Shown: piece after piece, positions 49,468 through 58,894 of the stretch
Numbering within the stretch: position 1 is the first letter of the stretch
Layout of the letters: each line of letters opens with the position of its first letter
Source of the DNA: Desulfonatronovibrio magnus
GTDB taxonomy: Bacteria; Desulfobacterota; Desulfovibrionia; Desulfovibrionales; Desulfonatronovibrionaceae
NCBI RefSeq assembly: GCF_000934755.1
Contig: NZ_KN882175.1
Coordinates: 681,261-745,260, forward strand
DNA: 64,000 bases
Reading direction: 5' to 3'
Position numbers and translations under genes: made by a program
Notes under the pieces: generated by a model
What the model was told of the DNA's origin: nothing
The model's database searches: none
What the model saw: the letters and a program-made list of their open reading frames with translations, nothing else

Positions 49468-51201
49468 CTATAATTTATCTATTAAAATTAATTCAGTTAA
49501 AAATACATTATGCTTATCATCAGCTTTAATATATATAGACATTATATCACATAACTTATTTGTATTTACATAGATAATGAATCCAGAATAACGGGCATTA
49601 CTGAAGCCAAACACCTTCTTTACATCGTCCCTCAGCAAGTTAACTGCTCCAATTCCTATCAAGTTATCGCTTGAATTATAAGCGTATAGCCTGTTGAGCT
49701 CTAGATTGATATTTTTTAAAGAAACAACCCAACCTTGAATGCGTTTCCAGTCATCATTCAAAGAGACCACTCTGTCTATATAATATTTATATTCTTTTAT
49801 ATCCTGTTCTACTGCATTGGTATTTAACATAATATTGTGATCAAGTTCAAATTTATCAAAAAAATTTTCATTAAAAGGAACGTGGCTTTTACTTTTTAAT
49901 ATATGCCTAATTGGTTCTGTGAATGAAGAAAAAATAAACTTATTCTCAATTTCTTCATCATATATATCGAGATGAAGAGCCATTTTAGCATATATACTAT
50001 GCCTAGCCTGAGTTTCATATCTTATGGAAATGTCTAATCCATGCTTATAATATATACACAGGGTCATTGATATAATGACTATAAAAACAAATTTAGAAAT
50101 ATATAAATAAACTCTTGAGTTAATTTTTATAAAATTGAAAATGTAACAGTAGAAAAAAAGGAGCAAGCCTAACCAGAAAAATACAGAGAGATTCATGTAT
50201 CGATTAGCCATACCGTATAATTCATTACCAAATCCACCTCTACTTATTGCTGCCAACAATGCATTTAAAAAAGAGTATAAGCAAACAGCCCAACCTATAG
50301 AAAGTGGCGTATAATCTTCGATCTTATGCTTTATAAAAGCATATTTAAAAAAAATTATTGTAGCAATACATAAAAATAAAAAACCTACTTTGCCTATGAC
50401 TAAAACGTAATTATGATTATTAGTGAAAGGATTACCAATAAATGAAAATATAATATTTGAAATAACAAAGACATCAATAGAAAAACTTGGATGATGTGCT
50501 GGCTTAGTATAAGTAATAAAAATAATTGAAAAGACTACCACCGAAAAACATATGTATCCGCAGAAATACGAAATACTCTTTCTGTTGTTTAGAGCCACAG
50601 GCAGAAAGACAATTGCAATAGCAATAAGCCCCATAAGTCCTGTTGAATACGTTAGCACTGACATAAAAACAAAAAAAACACTTAAGAAGTAGTTGAATAT
50701 ATGATAGTCTTTAATAAATTTTATCAGGAAAAAAAGGGATGTCAGGAAAAAAAGGTTTGCCATGAACCAGTGATTTCCACTAAAAGCAAGAAACCAGTTA
50801 TGACCTGCAGTAGGAGAGAAAAACACAAATGATAGCACGGGCAGGGCAATCACTAAATCTTGCTTACATAATTTCATTTCCTTTATTAACAAGAAAAATA
50901 CTAATACAGTAAAACAGTTTAGTATAAGGTTAAGTGCATACATTCCATAGTTACTTCCACTAAAAAGAAGGAAATTCAGGTGATAAAATAGCTTAGGGAC
51001 AACGATTATATGTTCGTTGGATCGATGCAGTAAGCCTGATAAAAAATTGATAAGATTATCAGACAGAAAAATACTTCCAATATAGTTGCCATGCCAATAA
51101 TCATAAAATGGAAGATCACTCAACCACTTATACTGATAAACCATAAACAAAAATGGAGCAACTGACAAAGAAATCCAAGCAAAAATTTTAGCAATACGCA
51201 T
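49468..51201 (-). CDS. Multi-pass membrane protein, unknown, glycan cluster
   Basis: About 577 residues with some 11 predicted transmembrane helices (for example FAWISLSVAPFLFMVYQY, YALNLILNCFTVLVFFLLI, FCGYICFSVVVFSIIFITY). An acidic residue pair near FYDYWHG after the first helix is in the position used by GT-C enzymes, but I cannot assign the family. The C-terminal 80 residues (GWVVSLKNINLELNRLYAYN ... GFIIYVNTNK) form a soluble beta domain resembling the N-terminus of the 57628 protein. The ATG at 51201 is chosen; extension to 51261 adds an unlikely N-terminus. It is much more AT-rich than its neighbours. Confidence 0.65.
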   Translation of the reverse strand: MRIAKIFAWISLSVAPFLFMVYQYKWLSDLPFYDYWHGNYIGSIFLSDNLINFLSGLLHRSNEHIIVVPKLFYHLNFLLFSGSNYGMYALNLILNCFTVLVFFLLIKEMKLCKQDLVIALPVLSFVFFSPTAGHNWFLAFSGNHWFMANLFFLTSLFFLIKFIKDYHIFNYFLSVFFVFMSVLTYSTGLMGLIAIAIVFLPVALNNRKSISYFCGYICFSVVVFSIIFITYTKPAHHPSFSIDVFVISNIIFSFIGNPFTNNHNYVLVIGKVGFLFLCIATIIFFKYAFIKHKIEDYTPLSIGWAVCLYSFLNALLAAISRGGFGNELYGMANRYMNLSVFFWLGLLLFFYCYIFNFIKINSRVYLYISKFVFIVIISMTLCIYYKHGLDISIRYETQARHSIYAKMALHLDIYDEEIENKFIFSSFTEPIRHILKSKSHVPFNENFFDKFELDHNIMLNTNAVEQDIKEYKYYIDRVVSLNDDWKRIQGWVVSLKNINLELNRLYAYNSSDNLIGIGAVNLLRDDVKKVFGFSNARYSGFIIYVNTNKLCDIMSIYIKADDKHNVFLTELILIDKL

Positions 51202-51333
51202 TATTATAACATTCCCCTCTCTAATTCCTATACAAACTCTTGAGACATGATCTTTAAACAAGAAAAAGAATTCGTGTTTTTATGTGTAAAAGATAACAGT
51301 CTGAATAAAATTATCGATAATGAAAATTATAAA

Positions 51334-51561
51334 AAATGGGGTATCCACTTCGCTAACCCCGGCTTGCTTGTCGGCAGGCAGATCGACAGGCAGAGCATAC
51401 ACTGGCAGAGTTACGGTCTGAATTAGTGACAAACGAATGCACCAGGTAGGCAGATCGCCACCCTTGCTTCTAGTGTCTTGATTTTATTGTTAAAAACTGT
51501 TTAGTATTTTGCCCACAAAAGGTGATTATGTCACAGGGTTAGCGAAGTGGATACCCCATTT
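51334..51561. mobile_element. Family G: 228-bp element with perfect 26-bp inverted ends
   Basis: The left end (51334-51359, AAATGGGGTATCCACTTCGC...) is the exact reverse complement of the right end (51536-51561). The 176-bp interior has no reading frame; it contains repeated GGCAG tracts (CAGGCAGATCGACAGGCAGA and GTAGGCAGATCG). The structure is that of a MITE. No clear target duplication was found; AT-rich flanks obscure it. Single copy in the window. Confidence 0.75.
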
Positions 51562-51761
51562 ATAAAGTATAGCTGTAAAATGTGATTCTATCTAATGATA
51601 AAATTAATTCCGAAGTGCATGCTTTTTGCCTTGCTGGCACCCAAAACTTTCAATGTAAGCAGCAGTTTAGACCTTTGCATGTGGCAGGGAGGCTGGCACT
51701 CACAGCCTTGTTTTATTAAGTCTTTTTATGCGTAACTTCTCCATAACACAGGGCAGTATTA

Positions 51762-51843
51762 CTGGATACCGGCTTCCGCCGGTATGACATCACAATGCAA
51801 CAACCTGTTTTCATTCGTCATTCTGGCGAAAGCCGGAATCCAG
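51762..51843. repeat. Family E hairpins in inverted pair, E3
   Basis: CTGGATACCGGCTTCCGCCG at 51762 and GTCATTCTGGCGAAAGCCGG at 51817 are REP-like hairpins of the ATTCCGGCGAAAGCCGGAAT type, placed head to head. Confidence 0.65.
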
Positions 51844-51904
51844 TTATTTTCTATACTAACACAAGCTTTGCCCGCAACCCAAGTAGCAAGAAAAGAATAC
51901 GTAA

Positions 51905-52016
51905 CCACAACTGGGACAGTCCCCGCAACTCACATTTCGATATGCCGAAATTGATGCTTGCGAGGGAAAAAGGTATGTACCGAGAATTAGATCCCAGCGG
52001 GGGACAGTCCCAATGC
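51905..52016. repeat. Diverged family C-like segment
   Basis: GGGACAGTCCC at 51913-51923 and again at 52001-52011, about 88 bp apart, with ATTGATGCTTGCGAGG between them. The spacing of the two palindromes is the same as in C1 and C2 and the segment is in reverse orientation; overall identity is low. The rest of the 51262-52156 spacer holds no gene. Confidence 0.5.
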
Positions 52017-52096
52017 CCATCGTTGTTTATCTTGCATCAATCAACGGGTAAGTCACTGATATGGTTGGCACAAATATTGTTTCAGCTTTCAGACTG

Positions 52097-52126
52097 CATG
52101 GATTGACGGTGTGATGTCAATCCATG
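52097..52126. terminator. Hairpin downstream of the GT2 gene
   Basis: CATGGATTGAC (52097-52107) pairs perfectly with GTCAATCCATG (52116-52126), loop of 8. It is 31 nt beyond the GT2 stop at 52157 on the minus strand. No U-tract follows, so the role is uncertain. Confidence 0.45.
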
Positions 52127-52156
52127 AGGTCTAAAAAAGCCACGACTAAATGGCAG

Positions 52157-53470
52157 CTAAAACTTTGATTTAAATTTCTCCACGCAATAACAAAGTGATT
52201 TGCTGATAGCTGGAAAAAGACCGTCAGCCCTTTTTTTCTCAACAAACCTCTGCACCAGGGAATCCAGGCGCTGATCTGTCCTCCCCATTCTGGAATCCAT
52301 CAGCCTCAGTCTTACCATCTCTCCTCGCATTTTGCTCAACTCCTTTCTAACTGAATCAGCACCATAGTCTAATCGAGATTTAATTTCTTCCTGGCCTTTA
52401 AAAAGCTCATCCAGATGAAAAAAGTTAACCATGGAACTTTCCTGATACAAGTACTCTTTAAAACACATAATATTTCTCAAGGGATCACCAAAAAGTTCCA
52501 GAATTTTTTCATCTGTGACTTCTCTTTTTTCCTGGACAGCGACTCTTTTTTTCATGATGCTTTCAAATTCATTCAGCACATCATCCAGCACAACTAAATG
52601 CAGCAAACCTTCTATACCACTGGTAGCATCAATGCCAGATTTTTTTCGTTCCTCCCAAAAATAAAAATCTCTCTTCTCAACTTTCATAAAAAGTAAAGCT
52701 CTCTTAAGTGCAAGTGTGAAGGCAATGGGAAGAACTTTTTTCAGGTTACTGTCATCGTAGTTTTTAATAATTGTCACCAGAGCGTTTTTATGCATCAGGT
52801 ATCTTTTTTTTGAATCATTGCGCGAATCTAATGTGGCATGTCCCTTGTGGTAGACCTGAGATTTTCCAGCCATTACAACCTTATAGCCCATAAGCCAAAG
52901 TCTCCAGCCAAGGTCTACATCCTCAAAAATTGCAAAATAGTCATCATCAAAACACCCGGCTTCAAGGAATACATCTCTGAAGATAAACATGGCTCCGCCA
53001 CAGGGAAAAAGAATATGTTCTCCATCCTTGATTTTGTCATTGTTATACTGATCAGCATAGCCAAGGTATTGTAATGACCCACCATTAAAGTCCAGGCTTT
53101 TTCCATTCCAGGCATAAATTTTTGAAGAGGCACACACCTCACCCTGCTCCGGGTTTAAATAAGAGAGTCCCTCTTTTATCCATCCAGGATCGACGCGCAT
53201 GTCATTGTTAAGAAAAGCCAGCACTTCTCCTTCAGCCTTCTGAGCTACAATTCGGTGTGGAGCGGCAAACCCGCTGTTCTTATCATTCTGAATTATTTTA
53301 ACGCATGGATAGAAAATTTTTGCAGATTTGACAGAGTCATCAGTTGAGCCATTATCAAAAAAAAACACTTCAAGATCATTTTGCGGATAATCCAAATCGC
53401 TGATTGACTTGAAAAGTTTTTGCAGGTGGTTTGACCCGTTAAAGTTTACAATAATTAAACTGACCTTCAT
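52157..53470 (-). CDS. GT2 glycosyltransferase with C-terminal coiled coil
   Basis: A 437-residue protein. The N-terminal GT2 domain has KVSLIIVNFNGSNHLQKLF, VFFFDNGSTDDSV, VLAFLNNDMRVDPGW and GCFDDDYFAIFEDVDLGWRL, the rhamnosyl/fucosyl-type signature. The C-terminal 130 residues are helical and charged (EEIKSRLDYGADSVRKELSK ... GRTDQRLDSLVQRF), probably a coiled coil for oligomerisation or partner docking. The ATG at 53470 has GAGGA upstream and lies 2 bp after the preceding stop, so it is coupled. An apparent extension to 53506 is rejected. Confidence 0.87.
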   Translation of the reverse strand: MKVSLIIVNFNGSNHLQKLFKSISDLDYPQNDLEVFFFDNGSTDDSVKSAKIFYPCVKIIQNDKNSGFAAPHRIVAQKAEGEVLAFLNNDMRVDPGWIKEGLSYLNPEQGEVCASSKIYAWNGKSLDFNGGSLQYLGYADQYNNDKIKDGEHILFPCGGAMFIFRDVFLEAGCFDDDYFAIFEDVDLGWRLWLMGYKVVMAGKSQVYHKGHATLDSRNDSKKRYLMHKNALVTIIKNYDDSNLKKVLPIAFTLALKRALLFMKVEKRDFYFWEERKKSGIDATSGIEGLLHLVVLDDVLNEFESIMKKRVAVQEKREVTDEKILELFGDPLRNIMCFKEYLYQESSMVNFFHLDELFKGQEEIKSRLDYGADSVRKELSKMRGEMVRLRLMDSRMGRTDQRLDSLVQRFVEKKRADGLFPAISKSLCYCVEKFKSKF

Positions 53471-53472
53471 AA

Positions 53473-55857
53473 TTAATCCTCGTTCCAGATCACAGCCCCT
53501 GCACAATAGTGAGTATGCAGAATAAACTTATAGAGTATGCCGGGCAGTTTTACTTTCTTCTGGTCGAGAAAATCTACTACATAAGATAAGAGCATTGCAG
53601 GCAGGCGTAAGGTCGAGCATTTCTCAAGATATTGTTCATTACCCAGAAAAGATTTTAGTTGAGGATGCTTCTTAAGAAAAGTTCTGGATGTTCTACCAAG
53701 ATCAAGCTGCCTCCTGCAGGAGTCCCTGACTGTTACAGGATGGTCATGACAGGCGGTTGCTCCTGGCTCAAAGCAAAGCCTCATGCCATTTTCCTGCAAC
53801 CTGAAGCCCAGCTCGATATCCTCCCAGCCAAATTTTCCGAAGTCTTCACAAAAAACTTTTTCCTGTTGTTCGAGAAAGTCTCTGCTTAGAGATATATTGG
53901 ATGTATAGAAAAAATTGAATGGCAGGTTGCCACCGTCCTCCATAATGGAAAAGCCAAACTGGTAACCGTATTCATGAACAAAATGCATAAAAGGAGTTAC
54001 TCTGACATGTTCCGGCCACATGGTATGGCCGATCACAACGAGCTTACCGTGGCAATTTTCCTGATTATGCCTTTTGAGATGCTTTTCTAAAAAATTTGAA
54101 GCAGGAATTATATCGTCACCAATAAAGGCCACAAGGGGCATCACTGCTTTTCTCAGCCCATTGTTCCTTGCTGCTCCCTGCTTCATATTTTTCTGACGAA
54201 GGTACTTCAGGTTAATCTGGGTTTTTTCAGCAAACCTTCCAACTTCCTGGGCAGTAGAATCGGTTGAGCCATCATCAACCACTATCACCTCAAACTTTTC
54301 TCTTGAAAGGGTCTGACCCTCAAGAGCCTCCAGAACTCTGACCAGCTTGCTTATCCTGTTGTATGTCGGGATTATCAGTGATATTCCATCAAAAGGACGA
54401 TGATCAGTTGACAATGGACAAATTGATGCCCTTGCCACTCCTATCCCCATCACTCTATGATCATTGTTCCTGAAGACCTTGTGAGGAACCCATGTATCCC
54501 TGCAGACGATTTTGAGCTCAATTGCCCCGGGACCTCCCGCATATTCAAGCTCAATATATTGAATATCATCCGATTCGATTATCTCAGATCCGGCATCCAC
54601 CCCATTGATAGTAAAATCAAACTGCCTTTTCCTGCCAAGAGTACCTGCAAGAGCAGCAACCTGTAAAACAATTCCTGACCTTGCTGATTCTGAATGCAGA
54701 AAAAGAACTGCCTCACTTTTTGTCCACCTGCAGCTAGCGTTCAGGAATTCCATTCGTTCCCTTCCATGCCAGCCATATCCAAGACAGGCAGGGCTTTGTG
54801 CGCCAATCTCAATAGAAGGGTTCTTCTGAGTCTGAGAGTTCTGAAATGTGTCCAAGGTCTGTAATGTATAGTCTGGAAAAAAAGCAGGAATGCTCAGGTA
54901 AGGCCAGATCAGGGATTTAAGTTGCTCATCTGTTTTTTTTCTTTGTTTCTGAATTCGAGACCTTTCCAGAAATGTTGTTGGTAAATGCCTCAAGTTCCAA
55001 AGCAGGCACTTTTCAAAATCAATGGAACCATCGCGAAACCTGGATCTTGCTCCAAGTGAGATTAATAGTGGCAAAGACCTGAAAAGCTCAGACAGACCAT
55101 AGTTCTTCATAAGGCTTCTCATGGCATGTCTATATCCGAGATTATTCCTGAAAGACATGCCCTTTTCTTCTAATGATGAGCCCCCAAAGGCATGGTATAC
55201 CTTAGACTGGGGCAAACATTCAACTTTATATCCCTTAATGTTTAATCTCCATCCAAGATCAACATCTTCGTGGTACATAAACATCTTCCTATCAAATCCA
55301 CCCGCATCACAATAAGCGCTCTTTCTCATAAGGCAGGCTGCTCCTGATGGAAAGAGAACTCTTCTCACAGACTCTGAAGGACAGTCCTGTTCAGGCTCAA
55401 AAATGCCTATATCATACGCTATCCCGATATAGTTCATCCCTCCGCCAGCATGGTTTACGACATTGGGATGCTCTTGAAAAAAGAGCCTGGAGGAAACCGC
55501 GGCCAGGCTGTCATCCAGCCGCATCCTCATGACCAGAGGCTTAAGCCACCCCGGATCAACCTCTGTATCATTGTTTAGAAGCACAAAGTACTCACCCTCG
55601 TACATTCTGATGGCTTTATCATAAGCCATTCCATATCCCAGATTGGCCTTGTTTTCCATGACTTCAACATGAGGATAGCTGGATCTGATGAGACCGACAC
55701 TTTCATCATCTGACGCATTATCAATGACCTGAATTGAAAAATCAGGATAATCCGTCTTTCCAAGGGATGCCAAGCACCTGTCAAGGTGATTCACTCCATT
55801 ATAGTTCAGAATCATTACCTTTACATAGGGGAAAAAAGAATTGTGACTATTATTCAT
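53473..55857 (-). CDS. Dual GT2-GT2 glycosyltransferase
   Basis: A 794-residue protein with two GT2 domains. The first (KVMILNYNGVNHLDRCLASL, VIDNASDDESV, VLLNNDTEVDPGWL, KMFMYHEDVDLGWRL) is of rhamnosyltransferase type. The second (DGISLIIPTYNRISKLVRVL, VIVVDDGSTDST, VAFIGDDIIPASNFLEKH, FGWEDIELGFRL) is of galactosyl/chondroitin-type GT2. Between them at about 380-510 is a beta-rich segment (FDFTINGVDAGSEI) that may bind glycan. The start at 55857 lies one base after the preceding stop; a longer frame to 55947 is rejected because it overlaps the PIG-L-GT2 gene. Confidence 0.88.
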   Translation of the reverse strand: MNNSHNSFFPYVKVMILNYNGVNHLDRCLASLGKTDYPDFSIQVIDNASDDESVGLIRSSYPHVEVMENKANLGYGMAYDKAIRMYEGEYFVLLNNDTEVDPGWLKPLVMRMRLDDSLAAVSSRLFFQEHPNVVNHAGGGMNYIGIAYDIGIFEPEQDCPSESVRRVLFPSGAACLMRKSAYCDAGGFDRKMFMYHEDVDLGWRLNIKGYKVECLPQSKVYHAFGGSSLEEKGMSFRNNLGYRHAMRSLMKNYGLSELFRSLPLLISLGARSRFRDGSIDFEKCLLWNLRHLPTTFLERSRIQKQRKKTDEQLKSLIWPYLSIPAFFPDYTLQTLDTFQNSQTQKNPSIEIGAQSPACLGYGWHGRERMEFLNASCRWTKSEAVLFLHSESARSGIVLQVAALAGTLGRKRQFDFTINGVDAGSEIIESDDIQYIELEYAGGPGAIELKIVCRDTWVPHKVFRNNDHRVMGIGVARASICPLSTDHRPFDGISLIIPTYNRISKLVRVLEALEGQTLSREKFEVIVVDDGSTDSTAQEVGRFAEKTQINLKYLRQKNMKQGAARNNGLRKAVMPLVAFIGDDIIPASNFLEKHLKRHNQENCHGKLVVIGHTMWPEHVRVTPFMHFVHEYGYQFGFSIMEDGGNLPFNFFYTSNISLSRDFLEQQEKVFCEDFGKFGWEDIELGFRLQENGMRLCFEPGATACHDHPVTVRDSCRRQLDLGRTSRTFLKKHPQLKSFLGNEQYLEKCSTLRLPAMLLSYVVDFLDQKKVKLPGILYKFILHTHYCAGAVIWNED

Positions 55858-55858
55858 A

Positions 55859-57631
55859 TTACTTAAATAAAAGCGCTTTGAAGATACGCAATGGTTTAGT
55901 GATTTTCCAGGAGATGCTGGACTGCAAGGCTTTGTTGCAGTCTTCAAGAATTGCGATGTTGTTGTCCCTCTTTTCTACTTGAGATCTAAGACCATCTGCT
56001 TCAGATCTAAGACGCTCCATTTCAACAAGGAGATCCCCGACATATGCTTTAGCTTTTAAGTATTCCGATTCAAGTACTTCCTTGCTGCTAACCCCTTCAC
56101 CAAGATCATTGCTAAGCAAGTTCAACTTTTCACGAAGCTTAAAAATTAGTTTTTCCTTTTCCAGGACAACCTTGTCAATGCTGCTCTGGTTAAATGCCAG
56201 TATGTCTCCAGCTTCAATCAGGTCCAGATATTTGCTCAGAATCAATTTACGATACATGAGGTGTTTTTCATCACCACCCTTGCCTGTAATCGTGGCATTA
56301 TCAAAAACCCTGTATTCAGAAACAAGTCTGTCTACAAAGATAGACCTGAATTTGCCGGCAACTCGAATCATTAAGTCCCAGTCTTCGAATATTTCAAGCT
56401 CCTTATCAAGGGGCCCCACCTGTTCCAGCATGCTCCGATGAAAACACGCGGTATTAAAGGGGATGCAGTTCTCAAGTACTAAACGTCCCAGCTTTACAGG
56501 CCGCCCTATAATCACATAATCTTCATCAACTGCACTTTTTTCAGCATTATAGCGGACACACTTTCCTTTCGCGTGTGAAAAACAATTTTGACTGGCATTA
56601 TCTACCAGGGTCTTCACACACTCTGGATAAAACAAGTCATCATCATCGAGAAACAATATAAACTCTCCTGATGCCTCTTTTATCCCAGTGTTGGCAGCCT
56701 CGGACCTGCCCTGTGATATCTTATGGTCTTTGTATTTTATGATAATATCTGAAAAAAGTGATTTCAATTTTCCAACAGGTACTGGAACGCCCCCATCATT
56801 TACAATAATAGCCTCTATGGGACGATAGGTTTGAAAGGCAATGCTCTCCAATGCTTCTTCAAGCAGGTCAAGGCGATTTTTTGTTCTCACAACCACGGAT
56901 ACAAGAAAATTATTTATTTTTCGTCCCTTCATATAGAAATGATTAAGCCTTTTAAGCTGTCCATAGGCTGCCTGATATTTTCCTCTTGAATCTCCTTCCC
57001 AGAATCCCTCAGCAAACCCGATATTTGCTGGCAGTGTATAAGATCTTGCTTTATTTAAAGACATTGCAATGTTCAGATAATCGTTCTGAGCTAACTGACT
57101 TTCAAAACACTGAATGGCCTGCTTTTTTTGTTCAATAACCCCTGTTATGTCAACTAATCGGTTAGCTTCATTTTGTCGACTGATCTCATAAAGCCATACT
57201 TTACCATGGAAAGTTGAATCCTCAAGAAATTTCAAAACCTGAAAAGTACAGGCACGGTGATCCGGATGAAACTCTTGAATGCCAGGCAAAAATATTGTCT
57301 GAGGCGACAATCTGGTAATAATGGACTCCAGATGTTTGCCTGGTATTGCAGAAAATTGAAGTTGTCTGTCAGGCAAATCCCAGAAATGATACTTGCTGAC
57401 ACCTATTACATCTCCGGCATCAAGAGCTTCACTCCTCCTTTCCCGCGATTGGCCCGCTTCTTGACCGTCAGTCACTACAACAACTTCAATAGCAATGCTC
57501 TGCTTGACTCCCAGAGCAATGGTACCGCCCATGCCTATAACTTCATCGTCAGGGTGAGGGGCAAATACCAGCCAGGGGCCGGAAGGCAAGTGAGATGAAC
57601 GGTATGGAATCAAATCAGTTTCCTGGGTCAT
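55859..57631 (-). CDS. PIG-L deacetylase - GT2 fusion
   Basis: A 590-residue protein. Residues 15-210 are a PIG-L/LmbE N-acetylglucosaminyl deacetylase domain, with VFAPHPDDEVIGMGGT (zinc-binding HPDDE) and FHPDHRAC giving the third ligand. Residues 245-470 are a GT2 domain (LVSVVVRTKNRLDLLEEALE, AIIVNDGG, LFLDDDDLFYPEC, EIFEDWDLMIRV). A coiled coil follows and the tail SSISWKITKPLRIF is one often seen at the ends of surface-glycan glycosyltransferases. Deacetylation and transfer of an amino sugar by one polypeptide is inferred. Its start overlaps the preceding gene's stop (ATGA). Confidence 0.88.
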   Translation of the reverse strand: MTQETDLIPYRSSHLPSGPWLVFAPHPDDEVIGMGGTIALGVKQSIAIEVVVVTDGQEAGQSRERRSEALDAGDVIGVSKYHFWDLPDRQLQFSAIPGKHLESIITRLSPQTIFLPGIQEFHPDHRACTFQVLKFLEDSTFHGKVWLYEISRQNEANRLVDITGVIEQKKQAIQCFESQLAQNDYLNIAMSLNKARSYTLPANIGFAEGFWEGDSRGKYQAAYGQLKRLNHFYMKGRKINNFLVSVVVRTKNRLDLLEEALESIAFQTYRPIEAIIVNDGGVPVPVGKLKSLFSDIIIKYKDHKISQGRSEAANTGIKEASGEFILFLDDDDLFYPECVKTLVDNASQNCFSHAKGKCVRYNAEKSAVDEDYVIIGRPVKLGRLVLENCIPFNTACFHRSMLEQVGPLDKELEIFEDWDLMIRVAGKFRSIFVDRLVSEYRVFDNATITGKGGDEKHLMYRKLILSKYLDLIEAGDILAFNQSSIDKVVLEKEKLIFKLREKLNLLSNDLGEGVSSKEVLESEYLKAKAYVGDLLVEMERLRSEADGLRSQVEKRDNNIAILEDCNKALQSSISWKITKPLRIFKALLFK

Positions 57632-58869
57632 GCCTGTTCTGCAACCATATTATGCTGAATACTGCTGTTTTTTTTGAGTTTGAAAACATATATATCCTGA
57701 GAAAGGGCTACATGAAAAACTCTTCGCCTGTCAGGCAGGTTGCCTTGCGGAAAAAAACCCAGTAGTTCAAATTTTTCAAAAAGTTGAACAGCAAAGGAAA
57801 GACTGTGAAAAGTTCCAAAGCTGTTTGAACCTTCTAAACCTTCATTATTGGTTGTCGTGAACCCCTGATCACGGAATAGTTGAAGCTTTTCAGGATGATG
57901 GAAAAAGGCATTTCTAACATAAAATTCCCCATGAAGCGAAACAAGCAATATGCCGTCAGGTCTCAATATTCTTTCAAACTCTTTAATCCATCTTTTTTGG
58001 TTATCCAGGGTCAGGTGAGTAAATACTGAGATGAGATAAATTAAATCAAAATTACTTGAAGGGCAATCCAAGGGAGGAGTAAGGTCATTCTCGAAAACAG
58101 AAATCCTTTCAGGAAGATTATTTTTAATCCACTTTACCAGGTGTGAATTATAATCACAGCCATAAAGGTTAATCTCAGGGTGACAAGCATACCATCCTTT
58201 GAGTATCCGACCAGAGCCGCAGCCAAAGTCCAGCAAATTATTCGCCTTTTCAATGCCGACCCCGGAAAATGACAGATAGTCTTTTATAGCCAGTACTGAA
58301 GGCAAAATGCTGTTGAAATATTCTTCTACATTGTCATGTCCCTGGGTCAGCTTGACCGTTGGACCATCCGGCATTTTCAGTTTATCTAAATTATTTGAAC
58401 ATATGCTCATTTCATAAGACATACGTTTGATGAATTGAACGTCATACTCAAAAAACAATTCTTTGGTATTATCATGATACTTGATATAAAAAATAATCTT
58501 TTTATAGCTTTCTTTGCATTCTACAGAAATTTCAAATCCACAATTCTCTACTGCAGGCAGCGATGGTACATGTGTTGCTACGTCATACCTCGCCAGATTG
58601 ACCTCGCATGATCCAAGGGGTTTCGCATCAGCATAAACATAAATTTGATTAACTTTTTTATCTCCGAAGTAAAAAACCCACCCTTTAAACAAATTGCTCC
58701 CATTCAAAACAAACTTGTGAAATTTGGGAGACTCCAGGGAATATATAACCGGATCAAAAGACGAGTCATTTTTTAATTTCTCAGAGCTGTGTTCACAGCC
58801 ATTTTTTTTTTGCAGACATCTGAACAAGTAGTGCCTGATAGAACTCCAAATAGTACTTTTCATTGTCAT
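57628..58869 (-). CDS. Methyltransferase with N-terminal beta-sandwich module
   Basis: A 413-residue protein. Residues 45-150 form a beta domain (LFKGWVFYFGDKKVNQIYVY ... CEVNLARYDVATHVP ... ENCGFEISVE) of a kind that accompanies glycan enzymes. Residues 170-390 are a SAM methyltransferase (NLLDFGCGSGRILKGWYA, LYGCDYNSHLVKWI, FDLIYLISVFTHL, LRPDGILLVSLHG). It is coupled to the PIG-L-GT2 gene by a 4-bp overlap. The beta module is similar to the C-terminus of the 49468 membrane protein. The acceptor is probably a sugar or glycan chain end. Confidence 0.82.
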   Translation of the reverse strand: MTMKSTIWSSIRHYLFRCLQKKNGCEHSSEKLKNDSSFDPVIYSLESPKFHKFVLNGSNLFKGWVFYFGDKKVNQIYVYADAKPLGSCEVNLARYDVATHVPSLPAVENCGFEISVECKESYKKIIFYIKYHDNTKELFFEYDVQFIKRMSYEMSICSNNLDKLKMPDGPTVKLTQGHDNVEEYFNSILPSVLAIKDYLSFSGVGIEKANNLLDFGCGSGRILKGWYACHPEINLYGCDYNSHLVKWIKNNLPERISVFENDLTPPLDCPSSNFDLIYLISVFTHLTLDNQKRWIKEFERILRPDGILLVSLHGEFYVRNAFFHHPEKLQLFRDQGFTTTNNEGLEGSNSFGTFHSLSFAVQLFEKFELLGFFPQGNLPDRRRVFHVALSQDIYVFKLKKNSSIQHNMVAEQA

Positions 58870-58894
58870 TTAGCATCATCTGTATCAAGAAGTA

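Noticed and set aside
51334-51561. Integron attC site
   Set aside because: The ends contain GCTAAC/GTTAGC, but the inner boxes and an integrase are missing; perfect 26-bp ends fit a MITE better.
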